A stretch of 26,097 nucleotides of DNA from a virus: positions 1 to 26,097 of IMG/VR virus record IMGVR_UViG_3300037071_002895. The stretch is one strand, 5' to 3'. The notes under the pieces were generated by a model, which did no database searches, was not told where the DNA came from, and saw nothing but the letters and a program-made list of their open reading frames with translations. This document shows, in pieces, positions 8,653 through 17,509 of the stretch. Numbering within the stretch: the stretch's first letter is position 1; each line of letters starts with the position of its first letter. The position numbers and the translations under genes were made by a program.

Positions 8653-8895
8653 ATGAACCCCTCCGAGTACATCGAAGCCATAGTAGCCGCAATAACGCTA
8701 ATCGTATGGCTCGTGCGTTTAGAGGGAAAGATTGCGCACACAGAGCGACTTGCCAATGAAGCGCAAAAGGACGTAGATGTACTTCGCACAAAGCACGAGG
8801 GGCTTGACACTAAAATTGTCGAGCAACTTGGAGCTGTAAGAGAAAGTTTAGCCCGCCTTGAAGGCAGGCTTGGGATTAAATACGAGGACAATTAG
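8653..8895 (+). CDS. Small membrane protein with coiled coil, possible lysis accessory
   Basis: An 80-residue protein. Residues 6-21 (YIEAIVAAITLIVWLV) form a single membrane helix, followed by a coiled coil of charged heptads from about residue 22 to 72 (VRLEGKIAHTERLANEAQK, later LGAVRESLARLEGRL). This topology is shared by some small holin/XhlA-like and i-spanin-like phage proteins. The ATG at 8653 is chosen over an in-frame upstream codon at 8626 because the latter would overlap the fibre gene and GAGGG (8642-8646) fits 8653. It ends immediately before the nozzle gene. No close family is recognised. Confidence 0.6.
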   Translation: MNPSEYIEAIVAAITLIVWLVRLEGKIAHTERLANEAQKDVDVLRTKHEGLDTKIVEQLGAVRESLARLEGRLGIKYEDN

Positions 8896-11568
8896 ATGCC
8901 AGTTAAAATATTCTCTGACTTCAGCGGTGGTAAAACCGATTATCCAATTGATGCCAATGACAACCAATTTCAAGATGCTGATAACTTTATTGCAAATGAA
9001 TACCGCAAGGCTGAATCGCGCCCTGGACTCAACTACCGATACCCAAACTCACAGCGCGCATCACAGCCTCTCGCAGCAACATCTGGCGCGGCTAGAACCA
9101 ATGGGCTGACTTATATAGAGCACACCACCGCTCGTGCCATTACAGAATTTCTAGTCTCACGGTCTGGTGGATGCAGTTATTTTAACAGCAGCTCATGGAC
9201 ATTGTTATTTTCAAACATAACTAATACATCTCCGTTTGGCTGCTTGCCTGACTTGTCTCTTGCGTCAGATGCTAAGATCTCGTTTGCCAAGTGGAACAAC
9301 CACACGTTCTTTACGCATAACAGATTATCCACCTGCCGCTCACTTCCAATGAAGGTCTTTAATGACAGCGCGGGCACGGTGAAGATGCGTGTGGCTGGGA
9401 TCATACCAACTGGTGGTGGGTTTACCGCCACTGGCGGAGCTGGCGCAAATTATATATACGCACTTGTTAACAAGTACACGTATTCGGTTAACGGCGTTGA
9501 ATACATAGACAGATCTAGGCCTACGTTTGCAGAGTTCACAGGTATCGGCAATGCTAACCCTGCGCTATCACCTGGCATTACAGTTGGCTCAATCCCAGAC
9601 ATTACGGCAAGCTTTGGTACATACCTGGAGTTTCGTCAGTATCGTTATCCAGCAAACGAAATGAAGGTTGAGATCTACAGAACCCGCAACGGCGGCACGA
9701 CGCTGTACTACATTGGAGAGGTTGACGCTGGCACCGTATCATTTGCTGACACCGTTCCAGATGATACGGCTGACAATAATGCGGTTCTTTATACCGATGG
9801 TGGCGTTCTTGCTAACGATCGGGCTCCAAAAACCAAGTACGTTCACGGCACAGATAACTACGTCTTTTGGGCCAATGGTTATGAAGTGTCCCCCTTGACG
9901 GGTGAAGATGGAGAGCTAAAGACTAACCGAGTTTGGCAGTCAAAGGGTGGTGACGGGGATTCTGTGCCCGGATCATTTTTTGTGGATATTGATGAAGACA
10001 TCACCGGGCTATCGTCGGTGAACTCAATCCCGATTGTCTTTGGTGAGAACTCAGTTTACCGCCTTGATGGTACGTTTGATGACTTTGGTCGCGGCGGGAT
10101 GGTCAAGCGCAAGATCTCGGATGGCATTGGCGCTATTGGCAATGCTTGTATCGTACAGACTGAGAATGGTTTGTATTTTGCCGGTAATGATGGGTTCTAT
10201 TTCACCGATGGATACAAGGTGTATCCGCTGTCAAACATGGACTTTCAAGATTCATACCAAAACCTTGTCACCACTCTTTACGATAAAGAGAATATGAGTG
10301 GTGCTCACGATGTACATAAAAACCGCGTACTGTGGTTCGTTCGTGATGCAGATGCACCAGGACAAATGCCGTTTACTGATGCGCTAAATCTCGTGGTCCT
10401 TGGATACGAGATCAATAAAGTCTTTTGTATGGAAAAGGACACTCGCAAGTTCACCACTTGGAGCACCGGATACTACGGCCTTGGCCCATCCATCAGCTTC
10501 ACGACAGCGGCAGGTTCCAAGGTTGTCACCCTTGGATCAACCGCTGGAATAGAGGCTGGCAGTCTTGTTTATGGCGCAAAAAACTTGTCGTGGGCAGCGC
10601 GCAACTCTTACCGTGGCCGTGTTGTCACGGTGGACTCAGCCACTCAAATCACTCTGGACTTTGTTGCGGACGGTGACTACGAGGTAATTGAAAACACGCC
10701 TGAGGGCAGATACTATAAGAACTTCTTCATCACATGCGTCGCCATTAGCGGAGATAAAAACGTTGTGTTCTTTAACCCAACTGGCACGCTACTGACTTTT
10801 GACGAAGAGGCAGTGTGTGATGTGATCGTGGAAGCTCAATCTGCTGTCAGCGCATCTGCCATCACTAGAAAACAGATTGCTATTAACCATTACTATTCGG
10901 GCATTATTTCAAGCCTTGGCACCACTTCATATCGCAAGTGGGTTCATGGGTTTGTTCTAAAGGCTCGGCCAAGGCCAAACCAGGCCAGTGTGTTTGCCGC
11001 AACTCCTTACAGTGAGAACGACGATAACAACTATCTGCAAGAAATGAAGCAGATGGTGAACTACGACATGTACCCTTGGGGTACGCCGCTTGTGAGCTAC
11101 GGTGATCCAAGGCTTTGGCGCCGAAGGCAGCAGATCTTTGACATCAAGAGGCGCTGCCCTAAGGCAAGCCTCAGGTGTGAATATAAGCAGTTCCACTTCA
11201 CGAACGCATCTATCATACGGTTCAACTCCGATGGTCTTGGCACTGCCACTGTAGGTGCCGTGGGCGCCGATGGTCGTCGCACTGTCACACTTGATGACGT
11301 GACCAACAGCTGGAATACCGATATTGAGAATAACTTCATCACCGTTGAGGCGGATGATTATGTGCAGCTATTCCCGATCATCTCTAGAACAAGTGATACC
11401 GAGATTGTTATCCTTGATGGCCATGGAGTGATCACCGCCGGATCTGGCATTAACTTCAGGCTTCAAGGATTCCCATATAACCAGTTCTTCTACCTTGTAG
11501 AATACGGCGTATTCTATGAAGCCATTGGCCCATCTCAAGAGCCCTATCGCGGCGATGTGGGGACATAG
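8896..11568 (+). CDS. Tail nozzle / stabilisation protein (P22 gp10- and T7 gp12-like beta-propeller)
   Basis: An 890-residue protein beginning VKIFSDFSGGKTDYPIDAN, like other phage tail nozzle proteins that open with a 'gG...p......n...n..' strand. Repeating blade-like segments follow: YVHGTDNYVFWANGYEVS, GLSSVNSIPIVFGENSVYRL, IGAIGNACIVQTENGLYFAG, then DGFYFTDGYKVYPLS. This matches the beta-propeller nozzle of P22 gp10 and T7 gp12 that closes the short tail and holds packaged DNA. It is larger than P22 gp10 (about 470) and nearer T7 gp12 (about 800). Two inserted beta modules are visible near 535-595 and 770-855. The start codon directly follows the previous TAG. Neighbouring adaptor and ejection genes support the call. 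Confidence 0.7.
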   Translation: MPVKIFSDFSGGKTDYPIDANDNQFQDADNFIANEYRKAESRPGLNYRYPNSQRASQPLAATSGAARTNGLTYIEHTTARAITEFLVSRSGGCSYFNSSSWTLLFSNITNTSPFGCLPDLSLASDAKISFAKWNNHTFFTHNRLSTCRSLPMKVFNDSAGTVKMRVAGIIPTGGGFTATGGAGANYIYALVNKYTYSVNGVEYIDRSRPTFAEFTGIGNANPALSPGITVGSIPDITASFGTYLEFRQYRYPANEMKVEIYRTRNGGTTLYYIGEVDAGTVSFADTVPDDTADNNAVLYTDGGVLANDRAPKTKYVHGTDNYVFWANGYEVSPLTGEDGELKTNRVWQSKGGDGDSVPGSFFVDIDEDITGLSSVNSIPIVFGENSVYRLDGTFDDFGRGGMVKRKISDGIGAIGNACIVQTENGLYFAGNDGFYFTDGYKVYPLSNMDFQDSYQNLVTTLYDKENMSGAHDVHKNRVLWFVRDADAPGQMPFTDALNLVVLGYEINKVFCMEKDTRKFTTWSTGYYGLGPSISFTTAAGSKVVTLGSTAGIEAGSLVYGAKNLSWAARNSYRGRVVTVDSATQITLDFVADGDYEVIENTPEGRYYKNFFITCVAISGDKNVVFFNPTGTLLTFDEEAVCDVIVEAQSAVSASAITRKQIAINHYYSGIISSLGTTSYRKWVHGFVLKARPRPNQASVFAATPYSENDDNNYLQEMKQMVNYDMYPWGTPLVSYGDPRLWRRRQQIFDIKRRCPKASLRCEYKQFHFTNASIIRFNSDGLGTATVGAVGADGRRTVTLDDVTNSWNTDIENNFITVEADDYVQLFPIISRTSDTEIVILDGHGVITAGSGINFRLQGFPYNQFFYLVEYGVFYEAIGPSQEPYRGDVGT

Positions 11569-11922
11569 ATGGCACAGATTAACCTAGCGCTACGGCGGCC
11601 TAATTTTGAGGGTATCGAAGACCCGATTGCCCGTGAAGCGCTGCAGTATTTATATGAAGCAAGTCTAAGCGCTCCGTTCTTAAGATCAAACTTTCAGTTC
11701 TTCACGGTGACATACGACGCGCTTGTAACTGAGCAGCGGCTGTATCATCGGATGGGTTTTGTTCCAAAGGACATCATCCAAACCTCACTCCTTGATGGAG
11801 ACGGTAGTGGGCCTTATACTAGTACTTATCACTATGATCTCTTCACACCAGATTACCTGGTGATTAGCACCACCGGACCGTGCGTGATAAGATTATTTGC
11901 GGGGGCATATCAAGATGTTTAA
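11569..11922 (+). CDS. Small protein of the tail/neck cluster, unknown function
   Basis: A 117-residue protein. Residues 1-35 are helical (PIAREALQYLYEASLS) and the remainder is beta-rich with many Tyr and Phe (YTSTYHYDLFTPDYLVIST). No signal or membrane segment is visible. It starts one base after the nozzle stop codon with GGGGA upstream, and its end overlaps the start of the adaptor gene by 8 nt, so it is translationally coupled to both. A minor neck or tail structural role is inferred only from position. Confidence 0.55.
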   Translation: MAQINLALRRPNFEGIEDPIAREALQYLYEASLSAPFLRSNFQFFTVTYDALVTEQRLYHRMGFVPKDIIQTSLLDGDGSGPYTSTYHYDLFTPDYLVISTTGPCVIRLFAGAYQDV

Positions 11923-12853
11923 GACCTATGGCGATGCACTAAGCTTTGTTGAAAATAAGCTTGATCTGCAAGATGAGATTTTCATTACCAGCGCTGAGCT
12001 CACTCAGTACTTCGAAGAAGCGATTAAGTATTGTGAGGCTGAGATTCATAAGCTCGATATTGAGGATATGTATTTTGAAACCGTAGCCCCTATTGCGCTT
12101 GAGGCTGGCGTTTCAACCTATGCGCTGCCTGAGAATATCTACGCTCAAAAGATCCTTCGTCTTGTTTTTAATGACAATACAAAATTCTATGACGTTCGCC
12201 GCAATACCCGCAAGAACCGCTATGCTGAGCAAAAGCTCGTGCAGCAGTATTCGACTGGCTCTTACTACTCGTATCAGCTCTTTAACAACTCGGTGCTTGT
12301 GGGCCCTACGATTGAGATCTCCCCTGCATCGCAAGACATCACTGCGGTGGTGACGGGCATTACTGCTACCACGACCCTTGGGTCTAAGACGCTTAGCGTC
12401 CTTAGCTCCACCGCTGGCCTTGCGTCTCGTTATTTTGTAACCGGAACCGGCATACCAGATGGTACGTGGATTGAGTCGGTTGATACAGTAAACAGCACGC
12501 TTCGCATGAGCCAAGCGGCTACTGCCACAGGTACTACCATTGCCATTGCGGCAACTGAGCCGCGCATGCTTTGCTACTATATTCGCCGAGCTTTTGTACC
12601 CTCGGTCTTAACTGATTACATCGACTACCCTGAGTTTTGGAACTTCATCACTCAGCATGTGATTGTAGAGTGTCTTAAGAAAGAGCTTGGTAACCCTCGT
12701 ATTGCTGATGAAAAGATCAAGCTCGATGAACTACGTCAGCAGATGATTGAAACGCTCACCGACAAGGTGCCGGATCAAGAAGATGAAATTGAGAAAGACA
12801 TAACCGCCTACGACGACATGGACAACTTCTACTCAGGAGCAGGAGCTTACTAA
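11915..12853 (+). CDS. Head-tail adaptor protein (P22 gp4 / T7 gp11-like) with inserted beta module
   Basis: A 312-residue protein. The helical N-terminus (FKTYGDALSFVENKLDLQDE, then QYFEEAIKYCEAEIHKLD) and the segment YALPENIYAQKILRLVFNDN are typical of podoviral adaptor or tail-tube-A proteins that sit under the portal. Residues about 143-212 appear to be an inserted beta domain (GSKTLSVLSSTAGLASRYFV, then GTGIPDGTWIESVD) of a kind common in fibres and other virion proteins. The adaptor fold resumes at RMLCYYIRRAF and ends in an acidic helix and a flexible tail. ATG 11915 is chosen because GGGGG lies 5-10 nt upstream; a TTG at 11897 is the alternative. It is followed after one base by the next gene. 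Confidence 0.65.
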   Translation: MFKTYGDALSFVENKLDLQDEIFITSAELTQYFEEAIKYCEAEIHKLDIEDMYFETVAPIALEAGVSTYALPENIYAQKILRLVFNDNTKFYDVRRNTRKNRYAEQKLVQQYSTGSYYSYQLFNNSVLVGPTIEISPASQDITAVVTGITATTTLGSKTLSVLSSTAGLASRYFVTGTGIPDGTWIESVDTVNSTLRMSQAATATGTTIAIAATEPRMLCYYIRRAFVPSVLTDYIDYPEFWNFITQHVIVECLKKELGNPRIADEKIKLDELRQQMIETLTDKVPDQEDEIEKDITAYDDMDNFYSGAGAY

Positions 12854-12854
12854 G

Positions 12855-13979
12855 ATGCCAAAACTAGAATCAACCGATATTAACGCTTATCAGGCGCAAC
12901 TTGCAGATCTTCAAAAGAAGTCTAAGGCGTTTAAACCCCAGGTGATGAGCGGGGGCGTTGGAACAATTGGGAATAGCGTTCAGCAAAATCCATACGCTGC
13001 ACAAATTGCTAGCCTTAACAAAAAGATCTCAAGCGCTGCTGGGCTTAATAAAGAACGCGAGCTTATTGAGGCCACCATTGCAGAGCGCCCAGACCGCATT
13101 GACACCACGGCATCAGACGAGTTCCAAAAGATGCGTGAGATGGCATTTGGTGGTGCTGAGAATCCATACTACGCAGCTCAGCGTGCAAAAGCAGGTCTTG
13201 ACCAAGGTTTTGCCATTGATGACCTTTCTGCATCAAGCCTTGGCGCTCAGCAGAACGCGTACTCTCAGCTTGCACAATCAGGCGGTTTGTCGGGTGGCGC
13301 TCGTGAGCGCATTGGCGCAGACTCAATTGCAAGTGCCATGAAGGGCAGACAAGGCCTACGCGCTCAGGGCATGAAGAACCTTGCTGATATTGGTATTGCA
13401 GAAGAGGGCACTCGTGCTACTCAGCAGACTGGCGTGACTGACGCTCTGATGAAAGAGACCGGCGCTCAGAACGCGTACAACACTGATGTTTATAATCAGA
13501 ACAATCAGTTCCGTATGAGCCAGCTTAAATCCGAACAAGAGCGCGCGATTGCCGCGAAGAACGCGCCATCGTGCTTTCATCCCAACACCTTGGTCGCCAT
13601 GGCTAACGGATGCTTTAAGCCCATTAAACTTATTGAAGTTGGCGATGAAACTAGCTGCGGCATTGTTTATGCCAAGACTCAGGCGCTTGCCAGCATGTCC
13701 CAGTGGATGAAGTTTAAGAATATCCTTCTCACCGCAAACCATGCAGTCCTTGAGGACGGCGTTTGGAAGCGTGCTAAGGACGCCACCGGTGCCGTGAAGG
13801 GCGACTCCGCATCGCGGTTCACCTACAGCATTGGAACCGAGAGTCACTGCATTGAGTGCGGCCTGAATAAGGTCATGGTATCTGATATGCACGAGACCAA
13901 TGAGGGCGCATCGCTAAGCGATGAAGATTCACTTAAACTTAAAAACCAAGCTGAGATTCACTATGCAAGCGTATCTTGA
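12855..13979 (+). CDS. Ejection/internal virion protein with C-terminal Hint (hedgehog/intein) domain
   Basis: A 374-residue protein in two parts. Residues 1-238 are Ala/Gln/Gly-rich and helical (NPYAAQIASLNKKISSAAG, then GARERIGADSIASAMKGRQG), the look of podoviral ejection proteins. Residues 240-350 form a Hint-type domain. C240 starts CFHPNTLVAMANGCFKPIKL, followed by G263-D264 (IEVGDE), a block-B-like T293-A-N-H296 (LLTANHAVLEDGVWKR), and a late SHCIECG...VSDMHETNEG segment with H331. There is no terminal His-Asn followed by Cys/Ser/Thr and no downstream extein, so it is not a complete splicing intein. It may self-cleave at or near S239-C240 or form a covalent bond. The 3' end overlaps the next gene by 17 nt. 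Confidence 0.7.
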   Translation: MPKLESTDINAYQAQLADLQKKSKAFKPQVMSGGVGTIGNSVQQNPYAAQIASLNKKISSAAGLNKERELIEATIAERPDRIDTTASDEFQKMREMAFGGAENPYYAAQRAKAGLDQGFAIDDLSASSLGAQQNAYSQLAQSGGLSGGARERIGADSIASAMKGRQGLRAQGMKNLADIGIAEEGTRATQQTGVTDALMKETGAQNAYNTDVYNQNNQFRMSQLKSEQERAIAAKNAPSCFHPNTLVAMANGCFKPIKLIEVGDETSCGIVYAKTQALASMSQWMKFKNILLTANHAVLEDGVWKRAKDATGAVKGDSASRFTYSIGTESHCIECGLNKVMVSDMHETNEGASLSDEDSLKLKNQAEIHYASVS

Positions 13980-14301
13980 ATACCTGTCTGAAAAGAAGGG
14001 TCAAACTCTTGAGATCCTAGAGGGCGGTTTTTACGTTTGGTCACAGATCAACGACGTCTCTGTTTTTGTTCACGAAGTGTATGTTGAAAAACCACTACGT
14101 GGCAGTGGCTTCTTAAAACTGTGGACTGAGCACTTGGTGCAAAAACTCCCCACAGGAGTGGAGTGGCTTTTCTGCGAAGTTGATACCAAAGACAAAGCCC
14201 CAGAGATGAGCCTTGGCGCTCTCTTAAAGTACGGCTGCAAGATCCATGAGATCAAAGATAACCGTTATATTGTCTGTTATTATAAATTGGAGAGGAATTA
14301 A
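13963..14301 (+). CDS. GNAT-like acetyltransferase
   Basis: A 112-residue protein. The central segment HEVYVEKPLRGSGFLKLWTE carries a GNAT motif A pattern (V-x-E-x-x-x-R-G-x-G), in which the Arg-Gly-x-Gly loop binds the acetyl-CoA pyrophosphate. This is followed by an alpha/beta end with YGCKIHEIKDNRYIVCYYKL typical of the last strands. It is shorter than most GNATs (about 140-170), so it is a minimal version. ATG 13963 is preferred; an in-frame ATG at 13921 would extend far into the Hint gene. It overlaps that gene by 17 nt and sits 2 nt before the next ejection gene. The substrate is unknown; a virion or host protein is possible. Confidence 0.65.
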   Translation: MQAYLEYLSEKKGQTLEILEGGFYVWSQINDVSVFVHEVYVEKPLRGSGFLKLWTEHLVQKLPTGVEWLFCEVDTKDKAPEMSLGALLKYGCKIHEIKDNRYIVCYYKLERN

Positions 14302-14303
14302 AA

Positions 14304-14747
14304 ATGGATCCTATTACAATCGGCCTTCTATCATCTGGCGTCGGGTCACTTATCGGCGGCATGGGAGCTGCGGGCAAGGCGAAAGAAGCTGCCCGTCGTG
14401 AGCACATCAACGCACTCCTTGGTGCAGGTGACACGCGGTTCTCTCCATTTGTTCAAGGACAATCTAAAAAGCTTGCAGAGACCGATGCTGGCCCAGGGCT
14501 TCTTGGCGGCGCACTATCTGGCGCAGTAGCTGGTTTTCAACAAGGCCAAAAACTTAAAGGTGCAGATCTTTTCGGAAGTGCCAACCAAGACGTAACCGAT
14601 GCCCTCAACATCAAGACCGACATTGGCGGCATCAACACTGGCAAAAAACCTACACTGTTTGATGCTAATAAGTACGCTGTGAATCCAATGCAGCCACTTA
14701 ATCAAAACCCATACGCATCGCAGTCTTTGTACGCATCTAACTACTAA
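14304..14747 (+). CDS. Internal virion / ejection protein
   Basis: A 147-residue protein. The N-terminus is a Gly/Ser-rich hydrophobic helix (ITIGLLSSGVGSLIGGMGAA) followed by a charged patch (KAKEAARRE). A second Gly/Ala segment lies at about 70-85 (GGALSGAVAGF). The C-terminus is Asn/Pro/Tyr-rich and ends NQNPYASQSLYASNY. Such glycine-zipper start regions occur in phage ejection proteins that enter or cross the host membrane. GGAGAGG at 14289-14295 gives a strong ribosome binding site. It lies between the GNAT and the larger ejection genes. No named family is recognised. Confidence 0.6.
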   Translation: MDPITIGLLSSGVGSLIGGMGAAGKAKEAARREHINALLGAGDTRFSPFVQGQSKKLAETDAGPGLLGGALSGAVAGFQQGQKLKGADLFGSANQDVTDALNIKTDIGGINTGKKPTLFDANKYAVNPMQPLNQNPYASQSLYASNY

Positions 14748-14759
14748 GGGGCATTCATC

Positions 14760-15878
14760 ATGGCAGGATTTTTAGAAAAGAAGTTAACTCAAATAACTGG
14801 TGCTCCAGCTGGAATGCGCCAGCCTGCCGGTTTTGATCAATCTATTCCCATGCAAAAAGACTACGGCGCTATGCTTACGCAAAGCCCTGATGCATTATTT
14901 GCACAGCTCTTGCAACAACAGGATGAAGAGGCTGCTGCTCAACAGGCGGCTCTTGAAGAACAACTTATAAAGCGTCAGGGTGAAGCAAAAGGCAACATAG
15001 ACCTGGCCCCCGCAGCTCAACTTATTGACAGCTCTTTTGGTACCAATATTTCACCTGCTTTTGCAGCAGAGCAGAAAGCTCAAATGGCTCGTGAAGCCGA
15101 CCTTGCCGACCTTGAGTTAAAACTTGCTGCCTCAGGCTCCACTAAGGGAAGCGCTGAAGAAAAACTCATCAACTACATGCAGAACAAAAATAAGCAAGGC
15201 GGCATCGATGATAGGTACGTGCTGAATAAAGGCCTTGGTGTTGCAGACAGCCTACAAACTGATATTGAAAAAAACATCACGAATCCACTCAACGAAGACT
15301 TTGAGGGCATGCAAGGGGTTGAGTCTGGATTTGCTCGTGGAGACTACCAAACAGTGATGAGCAACTTGTCGAACTTCTCTCGCGCAGTTGCTGGCCAAAA
15401 AGGCGTACTAACCGATAAAGACATCCAACTTGTATTTCCAGAATCAGTGCAAACTGGTGTTGCCAAGTTCTTCACCAAGTTCGGCAATGGCGAGATCAAG
15501 GTAGATGCGACAGTACAGCGTAAACTCCTTGAGCTTATTGATGTTGCCAAAAAGAAACTACATGACAAAGCATTAAAGCAAATCGCAACTAAACGTGGTT
15601 TGTATGCAGCACGGCCTGAGTTACGCCAACTTGGAGTGGATACCACCGTCAATGCGCTACTTGATGCCACAGCCAATAGCCCTGCACTGAGTTACTTTGG
15701 TGGTTACAACAAAGACGTGATCAAAAACATCGAAGAAGAAGGCCAACTCACAAAAGACCGCATACAGGGTGAGGCTAAGTCCGAGATTGCAAAACGAGCT
15801 GGTAGTAAAAAGCCAGCGCTAAGTGCATCTGAAGCTGAAGAGTTAAAAGCATTTGAAGCAAAATATGGAGCCAAGTGA
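14760..15878 (+). CDS. Internal virion / ejection protein
   Basis: A 372-residue Ala/Gln/Lys/Glu-rich, largely helical protein. Residues 50-80 form a Gln/Glu-rich coil (AQLLQQQDEEAAAQQAALEE) and residues 270-300 a Lys-rich helix. No signal or membrane segment is seen. Amino acid composition, length and position between the adaptor and a second large helical protein fit a podoviral ejection (pilot) protein such as P22 gp20, but no diagnostic motif is visible. GGGG precedes the ATG, and the stop codon TGA overlaps the next start by one base. Confidence 0.6.
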   Translation: MAGFLEKKLTQITGAPAGMRQPAGFDQSIPMQKDYGAMLTQSPDALFAQLLQQQDEEAAAQQAALEEQLIKRQGEAKGNIDLAPAAQLIDSSFGTNISPAFAAEQKAQMAREADLADLELKLAASGSTKGSAEEKLINYMQNKNKQGGIDDRYVLNKGLGVADSLQTDIEKNITNPLNEDFEGMQGVESGFARGDYQTVMSNLSNFSRAVAGQKGVLTDKDIQLVFPESVQTGVAKFFTKFGNGEIKVDATVQRKLLELIDVAKKKLHDKALKQIATKRGLYAARPELRQLGVDTTVNALLDATANSPALSYFGGYNKDVIKNIEEEGQLTKDRIQGEAKSEIAKRAGSKKPALSASEAEELKAFEAKYGAK

Positions 15879-17509
15879 TGACTGAACAAGAAGAGCGTGA
15901 GCGGTATCGTTATCTTCAGTTAAAGGCTAAGGCCGCTGCAGCGGCTGTTGATGATGAACCTGAGATGGACTTTGCGCCAAAGCCTCAGTACTCCCCAGAA
16001 GAAGAAGCTATGATCTACGCTGGTAACAAAGGGCGCGGTATGGGAGAGCTTGCGCTTGAGGGAACTGGCAAGGCACTTGACTATGCTGGCGGCCTTGTTC
16101 GCACTGGCCTTGCTGGCACATCTAACCTTCTTGGCCCTGATGCATCCATCGTATCAATCGAGGATCTTGAGTCCGCACTTCAAGGTAACGCGCCATCTAC
16201 AAGTGAATATCTAGGACGCGCTGGGTTTGAAGCTGGCCCACTTAGATCTGCCGCTGGGTTTCTAGGCGATATCGCTACAGACCCATTCGGCGGAGCGCAA
16301 CTTGTTAAAGGTGCTTTTAAAGGCGGCACCAAGCTTGCCACTCGTGGTGGTGAAGCGCTTTACCGCAAAGGCTTTAAGGCACTCGACCGTGCGGCTGAAC
16401 TTGCCGGGAAGGGTAAGCAGACTGTGAGCGATGTTGCTAGAAACATCGGCTTTAAAGGTGGTGCTGAAGCGTGGGATGAAACTGCGACTCAGCTCATTAA
16501 CGATCTTGGAACAAGGTACAACAAAATCCTTAAACAAGCTGATGCCATGGGCGCTACTGCCGATACTGCAAAAGCGTTTGACCCCATCATCAGAGATGCT
16601 TACAAAATCATCAACGCACCAAACCTGCCGCCTGCTGCAAAACAACAAGCGCAGAATCTAATCAATCAAATCTCGCCAATTATTGAGAATACTAAGCCAA
16701 TTGCTGAGCGGGTTATAAGACAGGCTCCAGTTCAAGGTAGTCTTCTATCTGCGGTTGATACGCCTATTCTTCAGTCAAAAACAATCGCGGCTGCTGACGA
16801 CTTAATCCCAACACAAATCATTGGTGATCAACCGGGTCTTCTTGTTGAGGGCGCTGGGCAATACAAAACTCCAAAGCAGCAAATCAATCTATTTGAAAAC
16901 ACCACCAAGACCGCAGGTATCCCGCAGCCAAACGTCTATGAAGAGATCGTACAAACTGGCGTGCTACCGAAAGATCAGCTCGATATTTTCCTTCCAGGTG
17001 AACTCACGCCGCAACTAACAGAAACCATCATCCCAGGCCGTGCCGCAATGCCAGTATCGAAGATGACTGAGACAAAACGTGCCATCAATAATTTACGTGG
17101 TAAAGAAGGCTATGAGGATCTACCAGAACTATTTAAAGCCGTGGGCAGTCGCGCAAGACTATCAGAACAAGCTGGTATCAGAGCCGTTGAGCCAAAACTA
17201 GCGCGTGAAGCACGCGACATTAACAAGCAATGGGAAGCACTACTCTCAAGCCGTAAGAAAGCTGTTGGAGAAGCCACTAAGGAAATCAATAAAAACGCAG
17301 TAACTGAAGTTGATGCAATGGCAGGTCTTCTCTCACCATTTGCCTACCTTGGTAAACAAGGCGCTAAGTATCTAAACCTTATGGGCGGGGCTACCTACGG
17401 CGGTAGAGCCCTAGAATCCGCTGCCCCCTTACTGGGCGGCGTACCTGCAGCAGCAACTACCGCAGGCCTGTTACAATATTTAAAATCACAAGGAGCACAC
17501 AATGATTAA
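15878..17509 (+). CDS. Large ejection (pilot) protein
   Basis: A 543-residue protein. A charged helical N-terminus (EERERYRYLQLKAKAAAAAV) leads to a Gly/Ala-rich hydrophobic stretch (about 55-170, for example LDYAGGLVRTGLAGTSNLLG and AAGFLGDIATDPFGGAQLV). A long helical and mixed region follows, then a Gly/Ala-rich end at about 490-535. Such amphipathic hydrophobic regions flanked by helical parts fit a protein that enters the host envelope during DNA delivery, as P22 gp16 does. No lysozyme or transglycosylase motif was found. ATG 15878 (in TGATG with the previous stop) is chosen over GTG 15875 because GGAG lies 7 nt upstream. Confidence 0.6.
   Translation: MTEQEERERYRYLQLKAKAAAAAVDDEPEMDFAPKPQYSPEEEAMIYAGNKGRGMGELALEGTGKALDYAGGLVRTGLAGTSNLLGPDASIVSIEDLESALQGNAPSTSEYLGRAGFEAGPLRSAAGFLGDIATDPFGGAQLVKGAFKGGTKLATRGGEALYRKGFKALDRAAELAGKGKQTVSDVARNIGFKGGAEAWDETATQLINDLGTRYNKILKQADAMGATADTAKAFDPIIRDAYKIINAPNLPPAAKQQAQNLINQISPIIENTKPIAERVIRQAPVQGSLLSAVDTPILQSKTIAAADDLIPTQIIGDQPGLLVEGAGQYKTPKQQINLFENTTKTAGIPQPNVYEEIVQTGVLPKDQLDIFLPGELTPQLTETIIPGRAAMPVSKMTETKRAINNLRGKEGYEDLPELFKAVGSRARLSEQAGIRAVEPKLAREARDINKQWEALLSSRKKAVGEATKEINKNAVTEVDAMAGLLSPFAYLGKQGAKYLNLMGGATYGGRALESAAPLLGGVPAAATTAGLLQYLKSQGAHND

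Noticed and set aside
12855-13979. Complete self-splicing intein
   Set aside because: The Hint-like part has no terminal His-Asn followed by Cys, Ser or Thr, and no C-extein follows. The frame ends about 25 residues after the last conserved segment.
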